64,000 nucleotides of DNA from the NCBI RefSeq assembly GCF_901709675.1, contig NC_051108.1, forward strand, positions 5,428,631 to 5,492,630. The letters run 5' to 3'. Below, piece after piece: positions 26,650 through 45,600 of the stretch (the stretch's first letter is position 1; each line of letters opens with the position of its first letter). This DNA is from Syngnathus acus (taxonomy: Eukaryota > Chordata > Actinopteri > Syngnathiformes > Syngnathidae). The translations under genes and the position numbers were made by a program. A model generated the notes under the pieces. The model searched no databases. It was given only the letters and a program-made list of their open reading frames with translations, and was not told where the DNA came from.

Positions 26650-27635
26650 ATTTAAATCATTTACCAAATCTTGAGCTCTCATTGTAATGCATATTTATGA
26701 AAAGTGTTCAAATGTTTATTATTGATAGATGACAGAGAGAGCGAGATGAGAATTTTGTTCATTGTTCTCTCTCTTTGCCGACGCAAACATGCTCAGCTTC
26801 CAATGACATCACCAGCCTTCCTAAGGATTTAATTAAGATTATGTAATGTCAGGATGTCACCTCAAAAGTGTACAAGTCAAGTAAGTGCGTGTATGTGTGC
26901 GAGCGAGAGCAAGAGAGAGAGAAAAATCGTGACGATAAGTGCCAATGAATACCCCTTTGTCCAAATGATGTTGTGTCCCATGGGTGCCAAGTGTCTGTTA
27001 AGAGGGCCTCCCAACCTCATTTGAAGCCTCACTAGCTTTCTGCTGTGGAGGTCCACACACGCACGTATACACACTCACAAGCGCAAACAGACATGCTCGC
27101 TCATTTATAAGTTAATTCTTTACAAGGACAAGTCAAAAAAAAAAAGAAATAGTGCAATTTTTCCAAATTTAAAATAAACTAAAACAGTTTCTAGGCAAGA
27201 AGAATTGTTCATTTAATGCGTCTAAAACCAAGTATGGCATTTGAGTTCAGGAACACCCACTGGATCAAGCAATATCCTGCCAAGAATGGCCAGTGTTGAA
27301 AGTATCAGCCAGGAGGTGGCACCCAAACAAATAATGACAAAGACTGCATTTCTTCAGCGGCAAAAGATCCAGCTTAGCAACAGCTTTGTCTGGCTAAACT
27401 CAAACAGCTCAAACACACACAAGAACAAATATGCAGGAATACGCGTCATCGGGATTTCAAGACATTTAACGTATCGTGTGCACAGAAAAAAATAATTATT
27501 GAGTGAGTACTTTTATTTTACTAAATTAAAGAAGGAATAGGTATTAAATGGATTAAAATAAAATGTAAATAGAGTTGTGAGCAGCTATAAAGGACCCTCG
27601 CAATCCCTCGGTCGGCCAACAACAAGCCTCTAAAA

Positions 27636-27966
27636 CACAGGTGTCAAACTCAAGGCCCGGGGGCCCAGATACGGCCCGCCACATCATTTTATGTGGCTCG
27701 CGAAGACAAATTGTGCATCAAATTCGTGTGTCATTACTAGAATTGCAAATTGTCTTCACTTTTAATAATATCTTTCTTTTTTAAATATTTGACCAGTGTT
27801 TACTCGTCTGATTTGAAAACGAGTTATTTGTCAGTTTATTTTGTAGCTCTAACTGTATATTATATGAGGTGCTCATACATTTATTTTGGTTGACAGTCAT
27901 AATGGCCCTCCGAAAGAAGTTATGACTACAATGCGGTCCGCGAAAAAAAAATGTTTGACACCCCTG
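27636..27966. mobile_element. Family H hAT-like element (H6) with exact 8-bp TSD
   Basis: CACAGGTGTCAAACTCAAGG to TTTGACACCCCTG, flanked by identical CTCTAAAA octamers (27628-27635 and 27967-27974). It is an inverted relative of H5, with similar interiors (AATGTCTTCACTT-type and ACTCGTCTGATTTG blocks). Confidence 0.93.
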
Positions 27967-27974
27967 CTCTAAAA

Positions 27975-29520
27975 TATAAGCGATTGTGGTAAGAGTAAAT
28001 TAGTATCAAACTGTATCTTCCGATACCTGTTTTGTCCTCCTTACGATTTTAAACGGCCTTAATGTCTCTCAGGGTTAAATATTGAATTTCTACATTTTGT
28101 TTTGTTGCTGCTTGTATGCGTCCTCTCAAGGGGGTAAAACACTTTAAGTTAAACCTACAGGGGGGTTGTTGGTTTTATTGAAGTTGTCTGGGGCCTTTGT
28201 TGCGTGACGGCCTCAGGAAATGAAAGTGCTGTTATAAAGGCAATATTTCTGAGGGCCACAACTGAGCCTAAACACTTTGTTTGGAATCTGAGGGGAGTAT
28301 TGCTCCCAGCGTAGAAACGACTCTAAAACCATGCAAGGAATCAAATTGAAATAAAGAATGTTAAACTGAGTTATTGGATTTTTATCCTGCAAATTCTAAG
28401 CGTCTATTTGTTGTTTTTTTAAGCTTAAAGAACCGAAGCCTGAAGTAGTTTTCTCAGGTACTTGCTTAAAAGTATGTTTAGATTAGATTTAGAAAAAAAA
28501 AAAACATATTTTGGTTTGCATTGGTTAAATGGGACCATCCTTTTTTTTTTGCCTTCCTCACTTTCTCAATTTTATAATCACTTCCCTTTAAATACAAAAC
28601 AAATATGAATAAATAATCATGGTTTCATGGAATCAAATGAACACAAATACCAATAATGTCCAACACACTCATAATACAAGCAGGAACAAATCTTAAAAAA
28701 ATAAATTAAATAAATAAATAAATAAAAAGTAAAATTGTAAAGAATTTGGGGATTTTTATGAAATTGTGCTTATTAGATATGATTTGACTGAATGAGCCAT
28801 CAATCAAAACGCAAAATGCAAAACACTAATTGGCTTTTGGCTAGCGAATGGCTGCATAATATAGCCGTAAACCATTAAATAAAACAAAAGCTAAGAATTG
28901 GCCAAGAAAACAACATCTAGTAAATCAAGATAAGCAAGACCTGTCGCTGTGTGTTTAATATTGTGTATTGTCATTTCACAGGGCACAGATACTATTTTCA
29001 TGCTCATCACACACTTATCGACAATTAAGACTGTACGGTCATAAATATACTGTCGCATATATCATGTATTCATCAAACAGGTGTGCAGCTGAAGGCCATG
29101 CTGATATGTAACAGATGGAAATGACAAACGTATCTTTTGTTGCGGTTACTGCTATGTTGGAGGGAACGGCTGACAGGTGCAGTGTCGAGATTGTATTTGT
29201 GTGTCTACTGTATGTGGGAGGGAGCGCCTGAGACAGTCAAGTTGAGCAGAGTTCATGATTGTTCATTAAAGAACCATCGCACTAGCATGCAACAAGTATA
29301 CTTGCAAATTAATTGACTTACATATGTTGCCTTCCATCTATCATGACAGAAACAGTATCAAGAAAAGTTGAGACAGTTTACCTTAAGCTTCATAAGTGTT
29401 GCTGTACCATTTTGCATTTTGCAAATTGCTTCCTTAAAGCATTTTAACACTGTTATATAGGAGATGCTACCCATTAGCCCATTTATGGTGATTCCCATTA
29501 TATGTTTTTAGCCGAGGTTT
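27975..29520. other. No gene recognised
   Basis: AT-rich, with an (AAAT)n run at about 28699-28728. No recognisable coding sequence. Confidence 0.35.
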
Positions 29521-29521
29521 A

Positions 29522-29757
29522 CCGTATTTTCCGCACTATAAGGTACACCGGATTATAAAGCGCACCTTCAATGAATGGCCCATTTTAAAACTTTGTCCAT
29601 ATATAAGATATATACATTTGGCCCGTGGGCCGGACTTTGCCTGCTGTGGTGGCTCAATATTGGTCCATACATAAGGCGCACCTGATTATAAGGCGCACTG
29701 TCGGCTTTTGAGAAAATTTGAGGTTTTTAGGTGCGCCTTATAGTGCGGAAAATACGT
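29522..29757. mobile_element. TA-flanked MITE, family A (A4), inserted in another repeat
   Basis: Starts CCGTATTTTCCGCACTATAA and ends TGCGGAAAATACGT, with TA at 29520-29521 and 29758-29759. The flanks rejoin to match the uninterrupted sequence GTTTACTTGCGCCGC at 48118-48132, giving an empty-site comparison. It contains the GGCCCGTGGGCCGGACTTTG hAT-end patch. Confidence 0.92.
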
Positions 29758-29759
29758 TA

Positions 29760-30030
29760 CTTGCGCCGCAAACTTTTTGATTGATTCAAAGATGTCAACA
29801 GCAGAAGACTTGTCCATCCAATCATACATTACACGTAACAAAATAAATCCCCTCACAATATCTACGAACGTTTTGTAAACACGCACTGCAGTCAAGTTAA
29901 GCAGTATGCTAATGCTAGCGAGAAGCTAACAAATGCATTTAACACATTGTTGTGTTCCCAGAGAAAATAAAACAGCACCTTCGATGCAATTCATCTAATA
30001 CAACTACTCAAAATACATCACTCTCAGCTC
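29760..30030 (+). repeat. Dispersed repeat, copy interrupted by A4
   Basis: About 270 bp similar to 48121-48420: CTTGCGCCGCAAACTTTTTG, TAGCGAGAAGCTAACAAATG, AATAAAACAGCACCTTCGAT and others. Family unknown; the paralogous copy is near the HSF2 3' side. Confidence 0.75.
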
Positions 30031-33000
30031 TCAATGAAAAAAAACTGCAAAAACAATAGCTGACAGTAACAATCAGTCTTGAAGTTCTTCTTTTCTGTGA
30101 ACAACTTTGTTTGGTGTACAAACGCTCCATTCTCTGATGCAAATAAATGGAAATTTACAGGTTTGGCACTTAAATCCTAAGATTGCTGAACACGAGTAAT
30201 GTGGCTAAACTTGCGTCAATAAACGGGGGAAAGAATTTAACTGGGACTAGTTAAATGAATCACTGTTCTGTTTCACACAATCAACATTTCTATTTATAAG
30301 TGAATTTAATCACCCCCTTAATTTAACTTTCATTTTAATTGTCACCATATGTGTTGAGGTGTTCAAATCAGAGCAACAAATACCTCGAAGAATGTCACAT
30401 TGGGATCTTGTTTGGGGCTCAGTATTAATGCTATCAAGTGTTTGTACATTGTTAGTCTGTTTTCGTCAATGCTTAGTTCCAGTAATCACACGATAAACAA
30501 CCTTTGATTCCTCATCCTGTGTTAGAACAAGTGGTACAAATTAAAATGTTTATGTTCTTATGTGCATGAGACTACTGGGAGTGGCAAAAACAAAAAAACA
30601 CTTTGCTACTGGTACAATTGAATAGTGAGCAACTATATCAACAATTCTGCAAAATATGTAACAAAAATGCATCAAAACGAAAACCGAAGCGGAGCCTGTT
30701 CCGTAAATTACTTTAAATCTCAAAATCTGACTTTCATTTGTATTTGTTATGCTAAATTCAAATGATTGCAGAGACCATTGTGGGTTTTATGGAAGGGTAC
30801 CAATATGTGTAACATCTCAGTATAATGCAATACAATTCTATAAAAAACAACCACAATATTGTTAAATGAATACCAAATTGAAAGTGAGCATTATCTTCGG
30901 AAGAGCACCATTTTAGAATGCCTGTTTTTTGGATTGAGCAGATGTACCTAATAAAGTGGCTAGCAAGTATATTTCCTGAGCCCTCTGTGAATCCCAGAGG
31001 AAAACCACTGAGAGGAGGTCATAGGTCACTGACGGAAAGTCAGCATGCTGCCAGAGAAAGTTCAAGACAAACATGACCATCTGACGGCAGAGAACCTTTG
31101 AACAGACACATATACATCCAGCTGTTACCACTAGACAAAATTCCTTACACAGGTCACATGGTGACAAGTCAAATAGTAATTTATTTTATTTAAAGTGATT
31201 TACAAGATTCCAATCAGGCTGCCGCTTGCACGAGGTATTTAAAGGGAATGATGGGAGTCGCTTCAATTGGCGGCAACTTAAATCAACTGCCCACAATGCT
31301 GCAAAATGCCTTTTTTTTTTTTAGATGCACCCGCTTTAACTGGTCTGCGAAAATACCAAAACTTGGTCTAGCTCGCCCCTGTCCAGATTTAGACCGCGCT
31401 GGGCATGAAAATTGAGTCCTACAAGTTTCTATCAAGCTTTATCAATGCATTTTATCATTTAGTATATTAATCATCATAATTCACATGCTTCAGTCAGTTT
31501 AGCAAAATTACAACTATATTGTGTACATGCGACTGTGATTACTTTACTCAAGAGAATTAAAAGAATTTACATAATCAGATTTTATTATTATTATCATTAT
31601 TATTCAAATTGAATTTACAGAATACAGGCAACATGTGCTATTTTCTGCCATTATGTCTAGTTTTACATCACAAACAACATTTTCTATGGTTTTTAGTCCA
31701 ATAACGGATTTGTTGATGTTCCTCATCTTATCAGAGCAGATGGAACAGGTTATCTATGTGATGCAGCTGAGTTAACCTTGGTAACACTCAACTCCTTCCA
31801 TGTATTGTTCTCTTGTTGCTTTTTGTCTGCTCTTTAAAATACAGCCGTTGAGTATTTAACACGCTTTTTGATATCAACAAGGCGGTCGACTTCCGTCACG
31901 GTGCCACTTGAATTCCAACGCTTTGAACATGCAGCTTGTTCATCCCCATATTTCCTCTCAACGCTCAATGCGGATTAACAAAGTACCAAATGAGGCAGAC
32001 CAAAGGCTGGCCCCTCTGACACACACTCAAATACACACATGGCAGCAAACAGACCCTCTCTTATCTACTCCACAAATGTTAGTCCAGGGACAATCTGAGT
32101 ATTTATAGCCTCAGTAACTCAATGCGGCTTCATTAAAAGTCACAATCCTACTATAGGGGCCTCTGCCAGAACCATAGAAGCAGGACCAGCATTGTTGTGT
32201 ATTTCTAATTTGAACTCCCTTAGCAGCTTTTTCTGGTCCATTGATAATGTTAGTCTGAAAATAAATAAAAAAAACACTACTGTCTCCAGTGCATGTAGGT
32301 GTGTGTGCATTATCTGCACGTGGGGGATGAGGCATAACTAGTTACCACAAAGTTGTTCCACAATTGGACTTGTGAAGGCCACAGAGTTGAGCCAAGACAA
32401 AGAGTCTTCAAGAATTGCACCCATGGGGGGTGAGAGAGGAGGCTTGCTGTAATTCTACGGTTTGAAAGTAAAGCTGCTCTAATAACATGCCAGGAGAAGC
32501 CAGGAGGAAAAATGCTGGCTGATCAAGCCAAACACTCAGAGTGGGAAATAAAGTGTGGAATTGAAGATTTATCTCGTGTGATTGTGCAGACAAGTTACCA
32601 AAAAACAGGGATTTATAAAAAAAATAAATAAATTGAATAGAATAATTAGGGGTCACATTTGTGTGGGACACAAGATATTTCTTCATATTTGTGTGAGTGT
32701 CTTGCAATTGGCTGGCGACCAGTACAGTACAGTTTGTACCCCGCCTCTCGCCCAATTAACTGCTTGGATAGTCCTCAGTTTACCGCCGACACTAATGAGG
32801 GCAAGCAGTATAAAAAAAATGAATGGATGGGTGGTTTTTATGAAATTCTTTGCTCAAATTCAGTAGTTTAAAATTGCTTTCTTCATCAACAATGTTTATT
32901 TATTTATTGTTTTCAAGTTTTGCCAAGAGAGGTTGGAGGTATAAATGTGTAAAAATCTCTCAAATGAGAGGGAGTCTTTGCTCAAAATTTGTAGTTTAAA

Positions 33001-33384
33001 ATTGCTTTCTTCATCAACAATGTTTATTTATTGTTTTCAAGTTTTGCCAAGAGAGGTTGGAGGTATAAATGTGTAAAAATCTCTCAAATGAGAGGGAGTC
33101 AATCAGTCAAACAATCAATATAGGATTCATTAAATTAACTTAAATTACATTCAAATTCTCCTGTCGATAAATATCTGTCCTCTTATAAATGCAACTCATG
33201 ATGTATTCACTAACACAAAACACATCAGTCAAATGCTAGTAGACATTAATATTCATCCTTACAGTAATATTAGCGATTCCATTGCTGAATTGCAAGATAA
33301 ATGCCTATTTTTAAAGGGAAGTCAACCAAAAAGTTTTCTTTATATGTTCTGTGTAGCCAGCTAGTCAAAACACAATGTTCCAAT
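30031..33384. other. Gene-poor region with LINE 3'-tail remnant
   Basis: At 32701-32831, ATTGGCTGGCGACCAGTACA, ACCCCGCCTCTCGCCCAATT and ending ATGAATGGATGG match the common 3' tail of fish L2-like LINEs or derived SINEs. No exon recognised in the remainder. Confidence 0.4.
32848..33100. repeat. Tandem duplication (about 124-128 bp unit)
   Basis: GTAGTTTAAAATTGCTTTCT at 32863 recurs at 32991, and GAGAGGGAGTC ends at 32976 and 33100. The only length difference I see is one TTTA unit, so the duplication is recent. Confidence 0.92.
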
Positions 33385-33386
33385 TA

Positions 33387-33788
33387 CCGTATTTTCCGGA
33401 CTATAAGGCGCACCTAAAAACCTCAAATTTTCTCAAAAGCCGACAGTGCGCCTTATAGTCCGGTGCGCCTTATATATGGACCAAATTCCTAAATTTAAAC
33501 TGGCCCGAAGCATTGTGTCATGAAATCAATCATAAGTGGCCCGCTGAAGACTATGAATCATGAATCAAAATCATTATTTTGTGATTATAAAGTAATTTGT
33601 TGCGTCTGAAGTTGAAATAAAAAAGATAAAATGGAGAATGATTTGATTTGGATTAAAAATCTGACATGATGCATTAATGGTGCGCCTTATAGTCCGGTGC
33701 GCCTTATATAAGGACAAAGTTTTAAAATGGGCCATTCATTGAAGGTGCGCCTTATAGTCCGGTGCGCCTTATAGTCCGGCAAATACGG
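33387..33788. mobile_element. TA-flanked MITE, family A long form (A5)
   Basis: 402 bp, CCGTATTTTCCGGACTATAA to CTTATAGTCCGGCAAATACGG, TA both sides. Its centre is an inverted relative of A2. The ends are very well matched, which suggests a young copy. Confidence 0.92.
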
Positions 33789-33790
33789 TA

Positions 33791-36474
33791 ATATTTTGTT
33801 TGTGGAATATGAATCAAAATGTCAAAATCCACCTGTTTTTAACCATCTCATAGGGCGGCCATTTTGCCTCTTGATGTCAACTGAAAATGACATCACAGTT
33901 CCCAGGTCACAACCAATCAAAGCAACAATCTCAAATGATCTCTTATGATGATAGATGCGTGCAAATAAATAGAAATGTTTTCATTCATTCACCATCTGTT
34001 AATTAGACTGACCTCATTTCCATGTACTGTATGTTGATGGCAAAGCAGTGACTTCAGCCTTGGTTAATGATATCCGGTCTTGTAATTCCCCACCTGCTGT
34101 TGCAACCTTGCATCACACAACACATCAACAAACACAAAATTGAAGGCACATGCATACAAAATCACATAATTTCCTATTACTTACCACGTCTTTGTTGAAC
34201 AAATCCCACCCTAAATCTTAGCCATGTGCTATCAATTAAGGCTAACAAGCAAGTAGCAACATCAAAAGGGGGGAGAAATATATTTGTTTTAATATTGTGC
34301 GGATGAAGTTTTACAAAAAAATGCAGGGGAAAAACTTCAAAATAAAAATGAGAAATGGAATAAGATGAAAAGACAAGAACATTGGTCATAGTCCAATAGC
34401 AAGTAAAGAAGCTCGTGACAACAATCTGTCTTCTTCACGTGTGTTGGCTATAAGGAACTCATGACCAGTTGCTCTACCTTTCGTCAAAACACAAGGGAAA
34501 TCTCACAAACACATGACGGAAAATGTGTTCCGGTTTGATGAAATAAAGCATAGGTGTCAAACCCAAGGCCCGGGGGGCCAGGTACGGCCCGCCAAATCAT
34601 TTTCTGTGGCCCGTGAAGACAAATTGTACATCGACTTCATGTGTCAAATTGACTTGACTTCTAAAAAAGACGAAAGAAAAATAGGAAAATTGCTAGATTT
34701 ATTACTTTTTACTTCTATTTAATGTGGGCAGAGCATAGACAAACAAAAAAAGAAAAAGAGAAAAACTGACGCACAAGCACATATCAAATAATACTGGTAG
34801 ATGATTGTTTCAACCTGTCTTAAGTACTTAAAAACATTTGGTAGATTCAGTCTGGCACAAATGTTCACATTTTCTAGGGCTTCAAAGACTCCATTTAGTT
34901 ACTTAATTCTCTGAAAAACAACTTCCTGTGTGTCTGGGACATTATTACTTATGCTAAGATGACATAATGATTGTGTGTTTGCAGGAGGGATTGAAAAAGG
35001 AACAAAAAGGCATACCTATTGAATTACACTTAATCAGACATTGTTTGAAGGTGCAGTAAATTTTATGCATTGGCACTTGTCAGTGTTTAGTACCTTTTGG
35101 CAGACTGCAAGATATTTTTAATCATTAGGCTGAAAAATAAATCTGCTAGTGTCAGCAGTAATTGTGTCTTTTTTTTTTGTCCTGCTTGACTTCAATCTGA
35201 ATCAAGTAATGGGGAGAACAACAACTATAAAATGAATGTCCAATGTTTTAAATCCAGTGGAAAATGCATGTTCTTTCCAACAGTCCAGTATGAAGCCTCG
35301 AACCTGCTATGAAAACACACATGTCCAACAGAAGCGCACATTTGCACACGCACACTGATTTGTCAGAATTGTGGTGAGTTGAACTCTGATTACCAAAGAG
35401 TAGGAACTTGCACGCAAAAAACATCTCGTGACTTCGGTAAACTCCATTTCAACATTGAATACATAACTTTTGAATTGCGTCTGGAAGAGTGAGTGATTTG
35501 CAGCAATGGTTTGTTAAGTTTTAAGCTCAGCAGAAAATTGGGCCTGGCAGAAGATTGACAAGAAAAACAAACAGTAACAGGAAACCAAAGCCTATTAAAT
35601 GTTGCTGTCCTGTTATGATATATATGCAACAGTAAATTGTATGATATATTTTATTATTGCAAACATACATATCTATATTAGTGTATGCAATAATAAAATA
35701 AATAATAAAATTGATTGTACTCTTAATCCTACTCCATAATCTCCCTTGTGTTAAAGAAAATCCCAATTACTGCCATTTTAAAGGAGCACATGACATCTTT
35801 TGATGTAACATTACTATCCAAATCCAATTAGGTCAGCACTGTCAACATTATTTTGCAGTGATGGTCCACACATTGGCTCCAAATTCACAATACGTTTGTC
35901 TATACTGTACCTGTACTGTGTAAATACAAAAGTCAATTCTTTGTGAGAATACAGACCAAACTTTATGTTGCAAATTTATAGGGGGAAATAAAGATCGCTG
36001 TCAAGTCACTGCTAATATACTTGAATTAACTAATAATTTGACTCAAGATTAGATGTAGGGCAATAAAATGGATTATTTATATGTAAATGTGTCCACAGGT
36101 TAAGTTCATAGTGAATAATATAATGAGGTGAGTGTAAAATAATTTTCATCCACTTTAATTAATCAAAAAAAAAAAGACAGTCTTTCTATAGTTATTTGAA
36201 AAATATTTGGATAAATGGCTGACAATATTAGTGAAATAGCATTAAATAAATATGTTCACTGAGGACAGACAGGTTCAACAATAGAAACAAAGGCAGGTAA
36301 GCAAAGAAAAAGACTTGAATAATCCTGGCAACAGAAATTGTGTCGAAGAGGGGATTAACAGTGGATAAACGTTTCCCCCTAGTGGCCATCTATGGCATAA
36401 CTTTCAAAAAGAAAAAGGCAACATCCATTATTTTCCTCTTAATTCAAATTTGTGATGATACCTACAGGATAATA
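33791..36474. other. Spacer left of MCM9, including its 3' UTR
   Basis: Mostly AT-rich non-coding DNA. A truncated family H end lies at 34549-34720 (GGTGTCAAACCCAAGGCCCG). MCM9 transcripts end leftward of 36475; an ATTAAA on the minus strand at 36154-36159 is the nearest weak poly(A) candidate. No other gene seen. Confidence 0.4.
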
Positions 36475-41735
<5,261 letters not shown>

Positions 41736-42699
41736 GTTGAATGGAGATCCACCTGGAATGACAGACGAGGCAAATGACCACAAGTTTGGACCAAACGTGC
41801 AATGAAGTGTCAAAACTAAACGAAAAACATACCATGAAATGCACCCCTGCTTCTTAACAATGAAATTGTGGCGTAGTTTTCGATGTGTGGTGGAAAAAAG
41901 CTTGCTTCAACAGCTAATTAGCTTTACGTCGCGGAGCACGAACTGGAAATGTAGCATTTTTGATAGTAATTGATTTTTACTCCGATATCTAACTACGCAC
42001 CTGGTGGTGATGATCATAATAATGTTGGTAATTACAGTTAAATTATGAAATAGGCCAGCATCGCCTCACTTATTTTGAATAACGTCAAATTCCCCGCTTA
42101 AGATTCCCGCGTTACCAATAACAATACCCGAATCTTGTCTTTAAGGCAGGAAATGTTACCAAACAGTATATGAAGCAAATTTTTATTTTAACAGTTGGTT
42201 ATTTCTCTATGGAAATGTCAAACGTAAAGTGTTTAATTGATAAATAGAACGATTACAGTACAGGAGAAATTAGCAACTGAGGAAAAAACATGCACATAAG
42301 TTTAAACGCAGGGAAAATCTTCCCTTTACACCGGAAAAGGAATTCACAATAGTGAAATATTGCACTACATGGGAAATTTTCAAAGTGAATTTTAAAGATT
42401 AAACCGACATGAGCACATAGTGACCCATTAAAGCGGCTCATTAGAGTCACAATAAAATGAAAGAAAATAAATCATACGCTACAATTGACATTTCGTGGGC
42501 TTGCTCCACGCGTGGAATCCCACGTGAGGTTTGTTACGTAAAACTCCTTTCTGACCAATCAGCCACAAAGCACTTGAAACGGAAGTTGTAGGAGGCTCGT
42601 CCACGAAACGGTAAACATTCGCATCGCATCACCCAAAGCCTTCGGAAAGAAAACCCCGAAAACCGAGAATACTTCGTGAAAAATCGTCCAGGTTTCGAG
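41736..42699. promoter_or_regulatory. Divergent MCM9/HSF2 promoter region
   Basis: This 964-bp spacer separates the start codons of MCM9 (leftward) and HSF2 (rightward), so both 5' UTRs and core promoters must lie here unless there are distant non-coding exons. Visible motifs cluster on the HSF2 side: the palindrome CCACGCGTGG at 42506-42515, an E-box CACGTG at 42521-42526, and CCAAT at 42555-42559. No TATA box is obvious near either start. The motif calls are by eye, and use of a shared promoter is inferred from the geometry. Confidence 0.6.
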
Positions 42700-45600
42700 A
42701 TGAAACACAACTCAAACGTCCCGGCTTTCCTCACCAAGCTGTGGACGCTGGTCGAGGATGCAGACACGAATGAACTTATTTGCTGGAGTCAGGTAACGTG
42801 TGCAATTAGCCTGCTTGTTGGAGAAGCTAACACAAGACAGGTGCTCGCGACAATAGCACACGGATCGTCGTATTGAATTGTTGCGACTGTTAACAAGTTA
42901 ACGAGTGACGGGGCTTGTCGAATTTAAACGTTCTCTAAATTATACGTGGGGTTTTATTTGACCAGCTAAACGTGTACGCGAACGGTTGAGAGTAGCTAGC
43001 AAAGGACATGATAGTGCCAAAGCTGTACGCTAAGAAATGTAGCCGAGTCAAGTCATTTCCGTTTTACATTAGGACGCATCAAAAATATATCCATCAATTT
43101 TACAATGCCCAATTATTAATTTTGTTTTTAAGGAGGGCAATAGCTTCCTGGTGCTGGATGAGCAGCGGTTTGCCAAGGAAATTCTCCCAAAGTTCTTCAA
43201 GCACAACAACATGGCCAGCTTCATCAGGCAGCTCAATATGTGTAAGACACATTTTTATTGTATTCGTTAGCGACTCCAAACATCGCGAGAATTCAGGAAA
43301 CAGTGAAACAACTTAAATACTATAGGTTTATTGTCGGTGGTTATTTCACTCTTGTACAGGAGGAGAAATAAAGAAACTATTCTAAAGATATTAGAGAAGT
43401 AGTAGAACATTATTGTTAGCAAAATTCCTTGCTTGTCATACAACTGTTATGATTAAAGTATGTAGTTCTGTGCAGAGCTCTCATGTGACATCATACAAGA
43501 CAAACTTTGGAGGCTTCTTTTTCTTTAAGATGATGGTCAGTTTAAAGAAAAGTACTCCATAATCGGCCTTTGAATTCACAGGGTCTACTGTACAATGAAT
43601 TAAATTCTGATCTACTTTAATTGTTGCAATCATTGAGTTGTTTTAATCATGTGCCTGATCTTATGTATTTGTTATATCAAAATACATTTTATATTGTTCA
43701 TTTTTGCTTAATAGTGACAATATTGAATAGGTTTTGTTTGTAATGACAGTCCTTACCCATAGTATGTTGCTGCACATCCTGGTTCACCACAATTGTAATT
43801 CATTCAGATGGATTCCGTAAAGTGATGCACATTGACCAAGGCATTGTCAAGCAGGAGAGAGATGGGCCTGTGGAGTTTCAGCATGCTTACTTCAAACATG
43901 GACAGGATGACCTGCTTGAGAACATAAAGAGAAAGGTGAATGTTATTGAATTTGTTATATGTTCACATTTGCAAACGGTGCAATTTAAAAAAAAAAAAAA
44001 AAAAAAAACATAAAAGCTCATTGATTTTGCATTGTTTTGGTCTTTTTTTTTTTTCTCCTGCCACACATTTAAGCGCAATTACTTCTGTCATGTCATCAGC
44101 CAAATTGAGAAACTCTGCTAAAGATCACCAGAATCTGTCATTTTTGTGTGTTTTTCTTGGGGGGGTCAAAATCTATCAATCAGGTCTCAAACACGCGTCC
44201 CGAAGAAAATAAAATTCGACAAGAAGACTTGTCCAAGATCTTGGCGAGCTTTCAGAGTGTTCACAGCAAGCAAGAAAACATCGACGTCAGACTAGCAACA
44301 CTGAAGAGGTAAGTGCAGCCTCCAGAAAGTTGGGTTGGGTTCAATCTTGCGGATTCCCCCCCTCTAAGCAGACATTTCTTTCACATTAATTTTCTTGTTT
44401 AGGGAGAATGAAGCTCTGTGGACAGAGATCTCTGATTTAAGGCAGAAGCATGCACACCAGCAGCAAGTCATCAAGAAGGTACTGTATATTTGGGTCTTTA
44501 CGTGGTCATTCTTCTTAATGATGGTTTTGTTTCTTTTTCAGCTCGTACATTTCATTGTCACCTTGGTACAAAACAACCACCTGCTGAATTTAAAGCGCAA
44601 ACGGTGAGTATAGATGAATTGCAATATTTGATGACTTACTTACATTTTTTTTTTTTTTTTTGGCAGGCCCAGTCTCATGAACAGTAATGGAAAGAAGACC
44701 AAATATTTTCACGAGATCTACGATGACAAAGTTTGTGTAGAGGTCAGTGCCAGCAATTTAAGTCCATATTTTTCAGACCCGATTGTATTGCTCAATAGGA
44801 TAATCGAACAGACACAATAAACATTTAGTACATTTCAGAAGTCAGTGTTTATCAGTCTATTAAAAAATAATAATAATGACAAATGTGTTATTAATCCCCC
44901 ATGTAATCTAGTGACCAGTAATTCTGTATAGTTGGAGTGGTTCGGTAATTGTTTTTAACGAGGTTGATTTTTCTGACCTACTAGTCACCTGTCAGCAGTC
45001 GGAATAGTGTTAAGGCCTCTGACGCATTAGATGACATCATCATCTGTGACTTCACGGAGAACGACGTCGAGAGAGCCACCGATATCACAGATGGGTCACC
45101 CAGAAACGAGCTTTGGTGAGTCAACTGATTTGACATATTTTAATGATTTAGTGACGTTCACTGCCAGTACAAAAAAATATTGTTGAATTAATTTGATTTC
45201 CTCAGTGACATGGAAATAGTGGAAGTAGACTTAGACGACTGCCCGGTACTGGAAGCTGAGGCAGAGGGCAGCACAATCTGCATCGAAGATGTCAAAGAGC
45301 CTGACGTGGGACAACCGAAGAGCAGCACATTGGATAGCAACAGACCAACCAGCAGCGCTCTTCAGCTCAATAAATCGTCTGGTCTTAGTCTAGATGACCC
45401 CGTCATGATGATGGATGCCATACTAAAGGAAAATGGGGCCATCTCACAGAATATTAACCTCCTGGGCAAGTAAGTTTACAGTCATGTCTGCTATCTTCTT
45501 GACATGTTGACATTGTTCTGACTTTAGGGTGGGCATTTGAAGTTTTCATAAAATAAATTGTGAAGTTCTTTCCTGATGCAGATTTGCATCAAAATGTATT

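Noticed and set aside
42640-42663. Heat-shock element just upstream of HSF2 (autoregulation)
   Set aside because: TTCGGAAAGAA has the right trimers but the wrong spacing for alternating nGAAn units.
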